From NCBI GenBank assembly GCA_021641325.1, contig JAJXPD010000065.1, positions 1-10,758 on the forward strand: a DNA stretch of 10,758 bases, written 5' to 3'. The position numbers were made by a program, and so were the translations under genes. Source of the stretch: Opitutales bacterium (GTDB lineage Bacteria; Verrucomicrobiota; Verrucomicrobiia; Opitutales; Intestinicryptomonadaceae). The notes below the pieces were generated by a model. That model did not search any database and was not told where the DNA came from. It saw only the letters and a list, made by a program, of their open reading frames with translations. Shown in pieces: positions 1-5,723 of the stretch (positions within the stretch are counted from its first letter, which is position 1; each line of letters starts with the position of its first letter).

Positions 1-142
1 CCTTTTTTTCTACTTCTTCTACCCTCATCCCACTATCTTTGACGATGAGCGAAAAAATCGGGCGGTTTTCTCTCGGCAAAACGTTTTTAGTCTTCATTTT
101 TTCGACAAACTCCTGCAAGTCGAACTTCAACGCTTTTTCCAT
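1..142 (-). CDS. Partial open frame running off the window edge, unknown
   Basis: An ATG at 142-140 opens a minus-strand frame of 47 codons with no stop before the window ends. The visible product starts MEKALKFDLQEFVEKMK and is lysine- and glutamate-rich. I do not recognise a family. The ATG lies 10 bases past the stop of the glycoside hydrolase remnant (155-153), and no Shine-Dalgarno sequence precedes it. The frame is also open upstream of the ATG through the end of that remnant. It could therefore be the start of a separate gene, or the frameshifted tail of the damaged hydrolase. The sequence beyond the window is needed to tell. Confidence 0.3.
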   Translation of the reverse strand, partial: MEKALKFDLQEFVEKMKTKNVLPRENRPIFSLIVKDSGMRVEEVEKK

Positions 143-152
143 TTTTGTTTCG

Positions 153-716
153 TTATGCGACGGCGGTGTCGTGCACAAACAGCTGCGCATAGCCCTGCAA
201 TGCCGAATAGGCGGGGAACAGCAATCCCGATTCATGCTTGTATTTGTTCCAATGGCAATGGTTGTATTCCATTATAATCATGGGGCGGTTGTTTATTTTC
301 ACGGAAGCCGTGGAACGCCAATAGGCGGCGGAGTCCCCGATTGCGCTTGTCTGGAAAACCTTGCAGCCGACCGTTCCGAATCCGCCTCTCGGATGGCAAT
401 AATATCTGTCGAGCGCGCAAATGTCGGAGTCCTGCGCCCTCGCCAGGGAATCGGTCATATGGAGGCTTCCGTCGCCCTCGAACACAAGGCCCTTGTAATT
501 TGCGTCGGCTATTACTTTCCGGCAGAATTTATTAAACTGCGTATGTTTCCACGATATAAAAAGAAACCAGTCCGCGACGGGGCGCTTGCGCTTCATGTAA
601 TGCTTCATTGAAACGTCCCCGAAGCTTTGCAGAGGCTTGGGAAGCTTCCATGCGTCGTTAAGCTTTTCAATCGTCCCGTATTTATCCGCCAGCCATTTTC
701 TCCATTCGCTTCGAGC
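153..716 (-). pseudogene. 5'-truncated glycoside hydrolase remnant (clan GH-A, GH42/cellulase-like)
   Basis: The minus-strand frame is open from just after an in-frame TAG (719-717) to the stop at 155-153, giving 187 residues. It enters in the middle of a hydrolase. The first residues include KYGTIEKLNDAW, which closely matches KYGTIEKLNEAW inside the intact neighbouring hydrolase (its residues 497-508) and is a recurrent motif of GH42-type TIM barrels. Near the end, PMIIMEYNH fits the nucleophile Glu segment at the end of a barrel strand, followed by a helix like YSALQGYAQLF. The front half of the barrel, including the acid/base Glu and any signal peptide, is missing. The frame begins right behind the terminator of the neighbouring gene, so a deletion probably joined the two. 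An internal ATG at 608 could give a 151-aa product, but it would lack half the fold. Decayed gene is the best reading. Confidence 0.65.
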
Positions 717-730
717 CTAATCGGCGCGCA

Positions 731-763
731 AAAAAAACGTCCGGAAGTTTTTTCCGGACGTTT
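731..763 (-). terminator. Rho-independent terminator of the GH50-like gene
   Basis: A perfect 12-bp stem (735-746 with 752-763, core ACGTCCGGAA) closes a 5-base loop. On the minus strand it is followed by seven T (737-731). It lies about 20 bases past the stop at 784, as expected for the end of that transcript. Confidence 0.9.
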
Positions 764-783
764 CTGCATGGCGGGTTTGTATG

Positions 784-2973
784 TTATTTTTCGTCGAGGT
801 CGATGACGGCTTTTGTCGATTCCACGCTCTGGGTTGTGCTTTGTCCGCCTTTGAGTCTTAGTTTATACATCTTTTGCGAGAGCTTGCGGGCGGCTTTCAC
901 TATCACGTAGTCGGGCGTGTCGCAGATGTCCACGAAGCCGATTGCGTAGTTTGCTGCGTTGAAGCGTCCCGCCGTGCAAAGGTCGAACCATTGGAACCAG
1001 TGCGCTCCCACGACATTCGGGTTTTCGAATGCGCTGATTGCGTAGTTTTCGAACGCCTTTTTGCGGGCTTCGACCGTCACGCGCGGATTGAGCCCGCCGC
1101 CGTACACGCCCTTGTCGGTGTTCCCGAAGTGGAATTCGCCGATGAGCGACGGTTTGTCTTCGCAGCCCTTCACGGGCGAGAATGCTGTAATGTTGTCGGA
1201 GTATACATTGTAGCTGATGACGTCGCAGTAGCGCGAGGCGACCTTCTCTACAAGCGTATTTCTCCACGCGAAGCGGCAGCCGAGATACAGCGTATTCGGA
1301 GCCGCCGCCTTTACTGCGTCGCGGCAGGTCTTGAAGTAGCGGACGTAGATTTTCTCCTCGAATGCGAGCATGTCGGTTTCGCCCGCCTTTGTTCTCGGGA
1401 AGAAGTCGCGCTTGGCGAGGAAGTCGTCCCAGCTTGCGTACCTTGCGTTCCACGCTTCGTTGAGTTTTTCGATTGTGCCGTATTTAGCCTCCAAATCCTT
1501 GCGGAATTCGATTTTCGAATACTGTGTCGCGGGGCAGCCGAGCAGCGCCCTGATTGTCGTCAGCGGCTTGAACTGCCACGGAAGTTCGTTGTCCACGAAC
1601 ACGCCGACGCATGCGGGCATGTTTATGAGTTTGGAAAGCTGCGCTACGCGTTTGAAGGTGTTTTCCTCGAAATTGGGCGTAAAGAAGTCGGGGAAGTCGC
1701 GCCAATATGCGTGTATTTTTACGTCGGTCTTGAAGCTTTCCGCCTTGCCCGACGTCGCAATCGCCGTGAACGGGAAGTTGCCCCTGCTTATGATGTAGTG
1801 TTGCGACCAGCACCCGTAGGTTGTGAAGCCCCACATGCGCATGCGCTCGTCGGAGACGTCTCCGTAAACTTCCCTGTATTTGTCGCCGTATTTCGCCACG
1901 AGGTTGCGTTCGAGGAATCCGTAGGAGTCGTAAACTTTGTCTTTATAGTAGTGCAGTCCCCAGTTCGATTTTTTCATGAAGCGTTTGTCGGAGACGTCTT
2001 CGAAGTACGATTCGCGGTCGGTAATCGGCGTGAGGTCGAGGTTGCCGACGCAGGTTATGCCGAACGACCAGAACAGGTTGCCCTCGGGGTCGATAAACCA
2101 CCATTTGCCGTCGATTTTCTGCACGCGGAAGTGCCCCGTAGCCTCGTATTTTTGGTCTTCCCGAACGAGCCCGCAGAACTGGTCGCGGTTGGGGATTTTC
2201 CCGATTTTCTTGTAGAACTTCTTTTCCGCCTCCATGCGTTTTGCGAAGTCTTCGTCGCAGGTGATTTTGTCAATCCAGTCTTTGTGTTTGAATTGTCCGT
2301 ACTTGTCGATGAACGGGAAGAACTCCTCCTTCGAGTAGTTCAGGAATTTCTCCTTGAAGTTGTGGAATTCGGGGTTGGCGGGCGTGAATGTCATGCCGAT
2401 GAACGCGTCGTTGTCGAACATCCACGCGCCCTTGGGGTCGGCGGTGAATTTTTCGATTTTGATGTCGTCGATTTCGATTTTAATTCCGCGCTCGGCGACG
2501 ATGTCGAATTCGCCCGAATTTGTCGGAAGCCTGCCGGCGACTTCTATTCTCTGCGCTTTTTTATGGTCCTTTTTGTTGTCTTTCTGAATCCAGCGGGCGG
2601 AGATGCGCGTCTTTTCCCCGTTCTTGATTTCGCGCATGGCGACTGCGACTGCCACGTGTTTGTTATTTTCGGTTTCGAGCAGTTTGCATGTTAGCGAGAG
2701 TCTGTAAATTCCCTCCTTGTTCAGCGGAATGGTGCATATAGATTGCCAGCCCCAGTTTTTGCCGCGCGTGTCGAACATCATCGAGCCGTTGCCCGATATC
2801 GCCTTGCTGCCCGCGACTTCCGTGGCGATTTCAGGCTCGAATTTTGCGACTTCCGCGAATTTGCTCGTTTCGGGATTTTCGAAGTCTTCCTCGAAAACCG
2901 TTTCCATGTTGCCCAGCGCGGGCAGGGCGGCGAAGAGCAACGCCGCCGCGAGTGTCGGTAGTTTCTTTCTCAT
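784..2973 (-). CDS. Secreted GH50-like (agarase-type) glycoside hydrolase
   Basis: 729-aa exported glycoside hydrolase. Residues 1-21 form a Sec signal peptide (MRKK, then an Ala/Leu-rich core, with probable cleavage after ALG). Residues 25-178 look like a beta-sandwich carbohydrate-binding module. The segment GHFRV.KIDGKWWFIDPEGN (280-299), followed by LFWSFGITCVG, is the typical entry into the GH50/beta-agarase TIM barrel. The expected retaining pair is present: the acid/base Glu463 in FVDNELPW and the nucleophile Glu613 in LIGEFHFG. The length fits the family. The fold is clear but the substrate is not: members act on agar oligosaccharides and other galactose- or glucose-containing glycans, and gut or soil relatives are often only called agarase by homology. 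ATG 2973 is the start because the signal peptide begins there; no clear Shine-Dalgarno sequence precedes it. The gene has its own terminator and stands 219 bp downstream of the Tat isomerase gene. Confidence 0.85.
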   Translation of the reverse strand: MRKKLPTLAAALLFAALPALGNMETVFEEDFENPETSKFAEVAKFEPEIATEVAGSKAISGNGSMMFDTRGKNWGWQSICTIPLNKEGIYRLSLTCKLLETENNKHVAVAVAMREIKNGEKTRISARWIQKDNKKDHKKAQRIEVAGRLPTNSGEFDIVAERGIKIEIDDIKIEKFTADPKGAWMFDNDAFIGMTFTPANPEFHNFKEKFLNYSKEEFFPFIDKYGQFKHKDWIDKITCDEDFAKRMEAEKKFYKKIGKIPNRDQFCGLVREDQKYEATGHFRVQKIDGKWWFIDPEGNLFWSFGITCVGNLDLTPITDRESYFEDVSDKRFMKKSNWGLHYYKDKVYDSYGFLERNLVAKYGDKYREVYGDVSDERMRMWGFTTYGCWSQHYIISRGNFPFTAIATSGKAESFKTDVKIHAYWRDFPDFFTPNFEENTFKRVAQLSKLINMPACVGVFVDNELPWQFKPLTTIRALLGCPATQYSKIEFRKDLEAKYGTIEKLNEAWNARYASWDDFLAKRDFFPRTKAGETDMLAFEEKIYVRYFKTCRDAVKAAAPNTLYLGCRFAWRNTLVEKVASRYCDVISYNVYSDNITAFSPVKGCEDKPSLIGEFHFGNTDKGVYGGGLNPRVTVEARKKAFENYAISAFENPNVVGAHWFQWFDLCTAGRFNAANYAIGFVDICDTPDYVIVKAARKLSQKMYKLRLKGGQSTTQSVESTKAVIDLDEK

Positions 2974-3129
2974 AATAGATAGCAGTTGATAACAGTGTTT
3001 TCCCGAACGGCGGGCGTTCCGCGCGTTCTTTGTTAAAATATAAACATGTAAAAAAATGGCGCGCCGACTTCAAGCTAATTTTTGTTTATTGCTCAAAATT
3101 GTGCGGCGGGCGGGGCGGTTGCGCGGAAC

Positions 3130-3164
3130 AAAAAAGGCGGCTTCCCGCAACGGGGAAGTCCGCC
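3130..3164 (-). terminator. Rho-independent terminator of the Tat isomerase gene
   Basis: GGCGGCTTCCC (3136-3146) pairs with 3153-3164 around a 6-base loop, with one bulged base (T3159). On the minus strand six T follow (3135-3130). It lies about 28 bases past the stop of the isomerase gene and separates it from the downstream hydrolase. Confidence 0.85.
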
Positions 3165-3192
3165 CATGAAAACGCCTGCTTGGAATCGCCGC

Positions 3193-4146
3193 CTATGCGA
3201 CGTCCACTGCGCGGTAGGCGTCGAGCAGTTTCTTGTCGCCCGCGGCGGTTCTGTCGCTCTGTCCGTGTTCCATGCCGATGATTCCGCGGTAGCCCTTGTT
3301 CCAAATGTGCTGGAATACGTTTTTGAAGTTGATTTCGCCCGTGAGCGGTTCTTTGCGTCCCGGAACGTCGCCGAGCTGGAAGTATGCAATTTCGTCCCAC
3401 GCAGCGTCGATGTTCATGATGAGGTTGCCCTCGGTAATCTGCTGGTGGTAGAGGTCGTCGAGAATCTTGACGTTCGGGCTGCCGACCGCCTTGCAGAGCG
3501 CGTACGCCTGCGGAATGCGTTTGAGCCAGAGGCTGGGGTGGTTCTTGATGTTGAGGGGTTCAAGCACGATAATCAGCCCCGCCTTTTCCACGATTTCCGC
3601 GCACCATTTGAGGTGTTCGACGACGTTCGCAAACTGGTATTCGGGTTCGACCATCGGGTCTTCGAGTCCGGGGACAACCGTGCACCATTTCGCGTTGACG
3701 CGCTTGCCGACTTCCACAGCCTTTTCCATTTTTTCCTTCCAGTAGGCGCGGCATGCCTTTTTGTCTACAACGCGTTTGCTAAGGTCGAGCCTGTTGCCCG
3801 TCATCGACGCGTTTTTCCATTCGGCGTGCGCGACGAATACGCCCATTTCCATGCCGAGCTTCGACATCTGCTTCGCCATCGCCTCCTGAATTTCGACCTT
3901 GCGGTTGGGCATGCCGTTGTCTTCGAGCCCGCGGAAGCCGCAGTCGTAGAAGAACTTGATTTTGTCGACTTCCGAAAGCCCCTGTGTGGACGCCTTGCAG
4001 TGCCCGAGGTTCGGCGAGAATTTGCATTTGTAGGGCGCGGTCGACGATGCTATCGACTTCGGGTCCGCCGCCGCGAACGCCCCCTTTGCGAATGTTGCCG
4101 TTGCCGCCGCCGCGAGTGCCGTCTTTGCGAATTGTCTTCTGTCCAT
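3193..4146 (-). CDS. Tat-exported hydroxypyruvate isomerase-like TIM-barrel protein
   Basis: 317-aa member of the xylose isomerase-like TIM-barrel family (PF01261), closest by motif to hydroxypyruvate isomerase. The N-terminus DRRQFAKTALAAAATATFA is a twin-arginine signal with a probable cut near AFA-A (residues 24-27). Metal and catalytic sites are visible: Glu196 in VLEPLN, Asp231 and His234 in DDLYHQQITEG, Gln257 and following in QLGDVPGRKEP.TGEIN (a strong hydroxypyruvate isomerase signature), and Glu293 in GMEHG. The family interconverts small hydroxy-keto/aldehyde compounds or keto sugars. A cytoplasmic enzyme would not need a Tat signal, so this one probably folds with its metal and acts in the periplasm on an unknown sugar or sugar acid. 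The start was set at 4146 because AAAGG lies 7 bases upstream. ATG 4149 is an alternative adding one Met. The frame is open further upstream, but that would overlap the divergent promoter region. Confidence 0.85.
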   Translation of the reverse strand: MDRRQFAKTALAAAATATFAKGAFAAADPKSIASSTAPYKCKFSPNLGHCKASTQGLSEVDKIKFFYDCGFRGLEDNGMPNRKVEIQEAMAKQMSKLGMEMGVFVAHAEWKNASMTGNRLDLSKRVVDKKACRAYWKEKMEKAVEVGKRVNAKWCTVVPGLEDPMVEPEYQFANVVEHLKWCAEIVEKAGLIIVLEPLNIKNHPSLWLKRIPQAYALCKAVGSPNVKILDDLYHQQITEGNLIMNIDAAWDEIAYFQLGDVPGRKEPLTGEINFKNVFQHIWNKGYRGIIGMEHGQSDRTAAGDKKLLDAYRAVDVA

Positions 4147-4165
4147 CATTGTGCCTTTTTTTGTT

Positions 4166-4195
4166 GTTATATGGATTGCTAAAAGTAGATTCCAA
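4166..4195 (-). promoter_or_regulatory. Sigma70-type promoter for the Tat isomerase gene
   Basis: Minus-strand -35 TTGGAA (4195-4190) and -10 TATAAC (4171-4166) are separated by 18 bases. Transcription would start about 10 bases before the ATG, leaving a short leader that contains AAAGG. The 145-bp gap is shared with the divergent gene A, for which I see no equally good promoter. Confidence 0.6.
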
Positions 4196-4291
4196 TCTTT
4201 CGATTTTTTCCAGTTTTGTGAAGCATTTTTTTTCAGTTTCGACAAAATTGCCTTGCAAGAGTTGCGTCCCGACGCCATTTTTTCTACCCGT

Positions 4292-5113
4292 ATGAAAAAA
4301 ATTATCGCTTTACTCGCAATGGCGACGCTGCTTTTCGGCTGCGCGTCGTCCGAAAAAACCGAACAACAACCCAAACACCGCAACGTCGCGGTGCAGATGT
4401 ACACTTTCAACAAGTTCACCTTGGAGGAAGCCGTCAATAAAGTCAAAGACTTGGGTCTCGACGGCGTCGAGTGCTACCCCAAGCAGCGCCTCAGCGACAA
4501 ATTCCCCGGAGTGCTCACAAACCAGTACATGACCGAAGAGCAAAAGGCGTTCATGAAAAAGCTCTTCAAAGACGCGAACCTCAAACTCGTAAGCTTCGGC
4601 GTGGCGTACGCCAACAACGAAAAGGAAATCGAAGACCTCTGCAAATTCGTTAAGGAATTCGGTTGCGACCGCGTTTTAACCGAATGCCCCGTAGGGCTTT
4701 TCCCCGTTTGGGAAAAGGTCGGCAAAAAGTACGGCGTGACAATGGGCATCCACAACCACAACGGCCCGAACAAATATTGGAACCCCGCGTATATTTTCCC
4801 GCTCGTGAAAGACTATGAATTCGTCAAGATGAACCCCGACGTCGGGCACATGGCGCGCGCGGGCATAAACCCGATTGACGCCCTCAAAACCTACGAAGGT
4901 AAAATCTCGTCTGTCCACTTCAAGGATTTGTCCGAAATCTGCGCAAAGAACAAACCCGCCGTCTACGGCAAGGGCGTTCTCGACACAAAGGGCATGCTCG
5001 CCGAGCTCGACAGACAGGGATACAAGGGCTTCTTTATCATTGAGTACGAAACAAAGTTCGAAGACAACTTGGCGGAAGTCAAGGAGTGTCTGAACTATCT
5101 GCGCAACCATTAA
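4292..5113 (+). CDS. Lipoprotein sugar phosphate isomerase/epimerase-like protein, paralog A
   Basis: 273-aa PF01261 TIM-barrel protein with a lipoprotein signal: MKKIIALLAMATLLFGC, lipidation at Cys17. The barrel starts at NVAVQMYTF (31-39). Likely metal and substrate residues are all present: Glu60 (GVECYP), Glu131 (VLTEC), His154 and His156 (GIHNHNG), Asp183 and His186 (NPDVGHMARAG), His209 and Asp212 (SVHFKDL) and Glu251 (FIIEYE). The family isomerises, epimerises or otherwise rearranges sugars through an enediolate on a divalent metal. Here the enzyme would sit outside the cytoplasm, anchored to a membrane. Some PF01261 proteins of gut bacteria have been linked to 3-keto-glycoside breakdown; that is one option and not shown here. 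The ATG at 4292 was chosen because it begins the signal peptide; the frame is open upstream to 4151. It is divergent from the Tat isomerase and is the first of three tandem paralogs. Confidence 0.85.
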   Translation: MKKIIALLAMATLLFGCASSEKTEQQPKHRNVAVQMYTFNKFTLEEAVNKVKDLGLDGVECYPKQRLSDKFPGVLTNQYMTEEQKAFMKKLFKDANLKLVSFGVAYANNEKEIEDLCKFVKEFGCDRVLTECPVGLFPVWEKVGKKYGVTMGIHNHNGPNKYWNPAYIFPLVKDYEFVKMNPDVGHMARAGINPIDALKTYEGKISSVHFKDLSEICAKNKPAVYGKGVLDTKGMLAELDRQGYKGFFIIEYETKFEDNLAEVKECLNYLRNH

Positions 5114-5128
5114 GATACGGCGCGAGAC

Positions 5129-5251
5129 GGCGCGTGAAAATACTTCCCTAAGGGCGTTTCACGCGCGTTCCAGACCGCTTACATACGCCAAGTATGCTAC
5201 GCGCCCTGTGCCGCGCGCAAAGCCGCCCTTATGAAAGTATTTTGACGCGCC
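5129..5251. repeat. Hairpin element 1 (MITE-like, 28-bp inverted ends)
   Basis: The left arm 5129-5156 and the right arm 5224-5251 are reverse complements at 25 of 28 positions. Inside, CATAC (5182-5186) and GTATG (5192-5196) form an apical stem, so the whole 123 bp can fold as one long hairpin. An alternative fold pairs GCGCGTGAAA (5130-5139) with TTTCACGCGC (5157-5166). The core 5157-5223 resembles the element at the window end. It begins 16 bases after the stop of gene A. No target-site duplication is obvious. Confidence 0.7.
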
Positions 5252-5309
5252 TAACAAGTGAGTGCTGGCGCACGAAGTTTTTTAGGGTGCACTGGGATAA
5301 AAGTGGAGT
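5245..5309 (+). repeat. 65-bp direct repeat, copy 1
   Basis: It aligns without gaps to 5396-5460 at an offset of 151 bases. The last 49 bases match at 43 positions and the first 10 are identical. Both copies keep a small hairpin, GTGC-NNNN-GCAC, with a changed loop (TGGC here, TAAC in copy 2). It overlaps the right arm of hairpin element 1. Confidence 0.75.
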
Positions 5310-5360
5310 AGGGCGTTTCGCGAGCCGACTTGTGTTTGCGGATAGCCGCGTACGCCCCTA
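5309..5360. repeat. Short degenerate relative of the hairpin element
   Basis: TAGGGCG (5309-5315) can pair with CGCCCCTA (5353-5360) with one extra C. The arm continues GTTTCGCG, sharing GGGCGTTTC with hairpin element 1 (5152-5160). It lies between the two direct repeats and looks like a shortened or decayed copy. Confidence 0.35.
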
Positions 5361-5395
5361 AAATTACAGAAGGCCACCGCCTGAACGGCACTCTA

Positions 5396-5460
5396 ACGCG
5401 CCTAAAATTACAGTGCTAACGCACGAAGTTTTTTAGAGTGCTTTGGGATAAAAGTAGAGT
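5396..5460 (+). repeat. 65-bp direct repeat, copy 2
   Basis: Second copy of 5245-5309. CCTAAAATTACAG at its start (5401-5413) also occurs at 5357-5369, so the array contains a further partial unit. In this copy GCACTCTAA (5388-5396) and TTAGAGTGC (5433-5441) form an additional perfect 9-bp inverted repeat around the GTGC/GCAC hairpin. I see no coding potential here. Confidence 0.75.
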
Positions 5461-5464
5461 TTAC

Positions 5465-5505
5465 AAAAAAGCGGAAATTCCATGTTTTTGGATTTCCGTT
5501 TTTTT
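5465..5505. terminator. Bidirectional Rho-independent terminator
   Basis: CGGAAATTCC (5472-5481) pairs with GGATTTCCG (5490-5498), leaving one bulged T and an 8-base loop. Seven T follow on the plus strand (5499-5505) and six A precede (5465-5470), so it can end transcripts from both sides: gene A readthrough on plus and the putative small transcript on minus. Confidence 0.8.
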
Positions 5506-5545
5506 CTCTCCGCGCAAAGCGCGTCTATTCATTTTTGTTTCTTTC
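5465..5545 (-). ncRNA. Putative small RNA or tiny-ORF transcript
   Basis: The minus-strand promoter at 5580-5552 and the terminator at 5505-5465 bracket about 80 bases. The transcript would carry a perfect hairpin CGCGC-TTT-GCGCG (5523-5511) before the terminator stem. An ATG at 5532 opens a 23-codon frame ending at 5461, but its last codons lie in the terminator, so it may be chance. No known RNA family is recognised. The call rests only on promoter and terminator geometry. Confidence 0.35.
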
Positions 5546-5677
5546 TAACGTACTATAATCCCAACGCCAGTAATTGCCAACGGCAATACGAACTAATCGG
5601 GGAAAGGCGCGGGTATACCCGCGCCGCATTATCACAGAAAGGAACGAAGTTCCGACGCCGTGCAGGCTGCAGCCTGC
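5511..5677. repeat. Cluster of five short perfect palindromes
   Basis: CGCGC-AAA-GCGCG (5511-5523), ATTGCC-AAC-GGCAAT (5573-5587), the unbroken 20-bp palindrome GGCGCGGGTATACCCGCGCC (5606-5625), GGAAC-GAA-GTTCC (5641-5653), and the unbroken 16-bp palindrome GCAGGCTGCAGCCTGC (5662-5677). Three of the five have 3-base loops. No protein gene is convincing in this stretch. Confidence 0.7.
5552..5580 (-). promoter_or_regulatory. Minus-strand sigma70-type promoter in the A-B gap
   Basis: Minus-strand TTGGCA (5580-5575), 17 bases, then TATAGT (5557-5552): each box differs from consensus at one position and the spacing is ideal. It points away from gene B, toward the bidirectional terminator 50 bases downstream. 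A TATAAT on the plus strand (5554-5559) overlaps it but lacks a good -35 box. Confidence 0.55.
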
Positions 5678-5694
5678 TTTAGGCTTGATTTTTT
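5671..5694 (+). terminator. Possible weak terminator before gene B
   Basis: AGCCT (5671-5675), loop GCTTT, AGGCT (5681-5685), then TGA and six T (5689-5694). The 5-bp stem is short. The same AGCCT also takes part in the 16-bp palindrome 5662-5677, so the two folds exclude each other. Confidence 0.25.
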
Positions 5695-5723
5695 AGGCTG
5701 GGGTGGTTCAATATTTCAATCGT

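Noticed and set aside
39..611. 190-codon plus-strand open frame
   Set aside because: It is opposite to the hydrolase remnant, which carries recognisable GH-A motifs; the plus-strand product has none.
874..2694. 606-codon open frame on the plus strand
   Set aside because: It lies fully antisense to the GH50-like gene, and its Val/Phe/Glu/Arg-rich product shows no motif. It arises from the codon bias of the real gene.
3082..4182. 366-codon plus-strand open frame
   Set aside because: It is antisense to the Tat isomerase gene, whose signal peptide and family signature are clear.
5554..5559. Plus-strand TATAAT as a promoter for gene B
   Set aside because: No acceptable -35 box lies 16-18 bases upstream and it is 165 bases before gene B; the overlapping minus-strand promoter fits better.
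5129..5677. CRISPR array
   Set aside because: Repeats are few, unequal and not separated by uniform spacers, and no cas gene is present.
5482..5682. 66-codon plus-strand open frame in the A-B gap
   Set aside because: It begins inside a terminator loop, runs through the palindromes and has no ribosome binding site or recognisable motif.
5114..5723. Insertion sequence with transposase
   Set aside because: Inverted and direct repeats are present, but no transposase fragment is seen in any frame.
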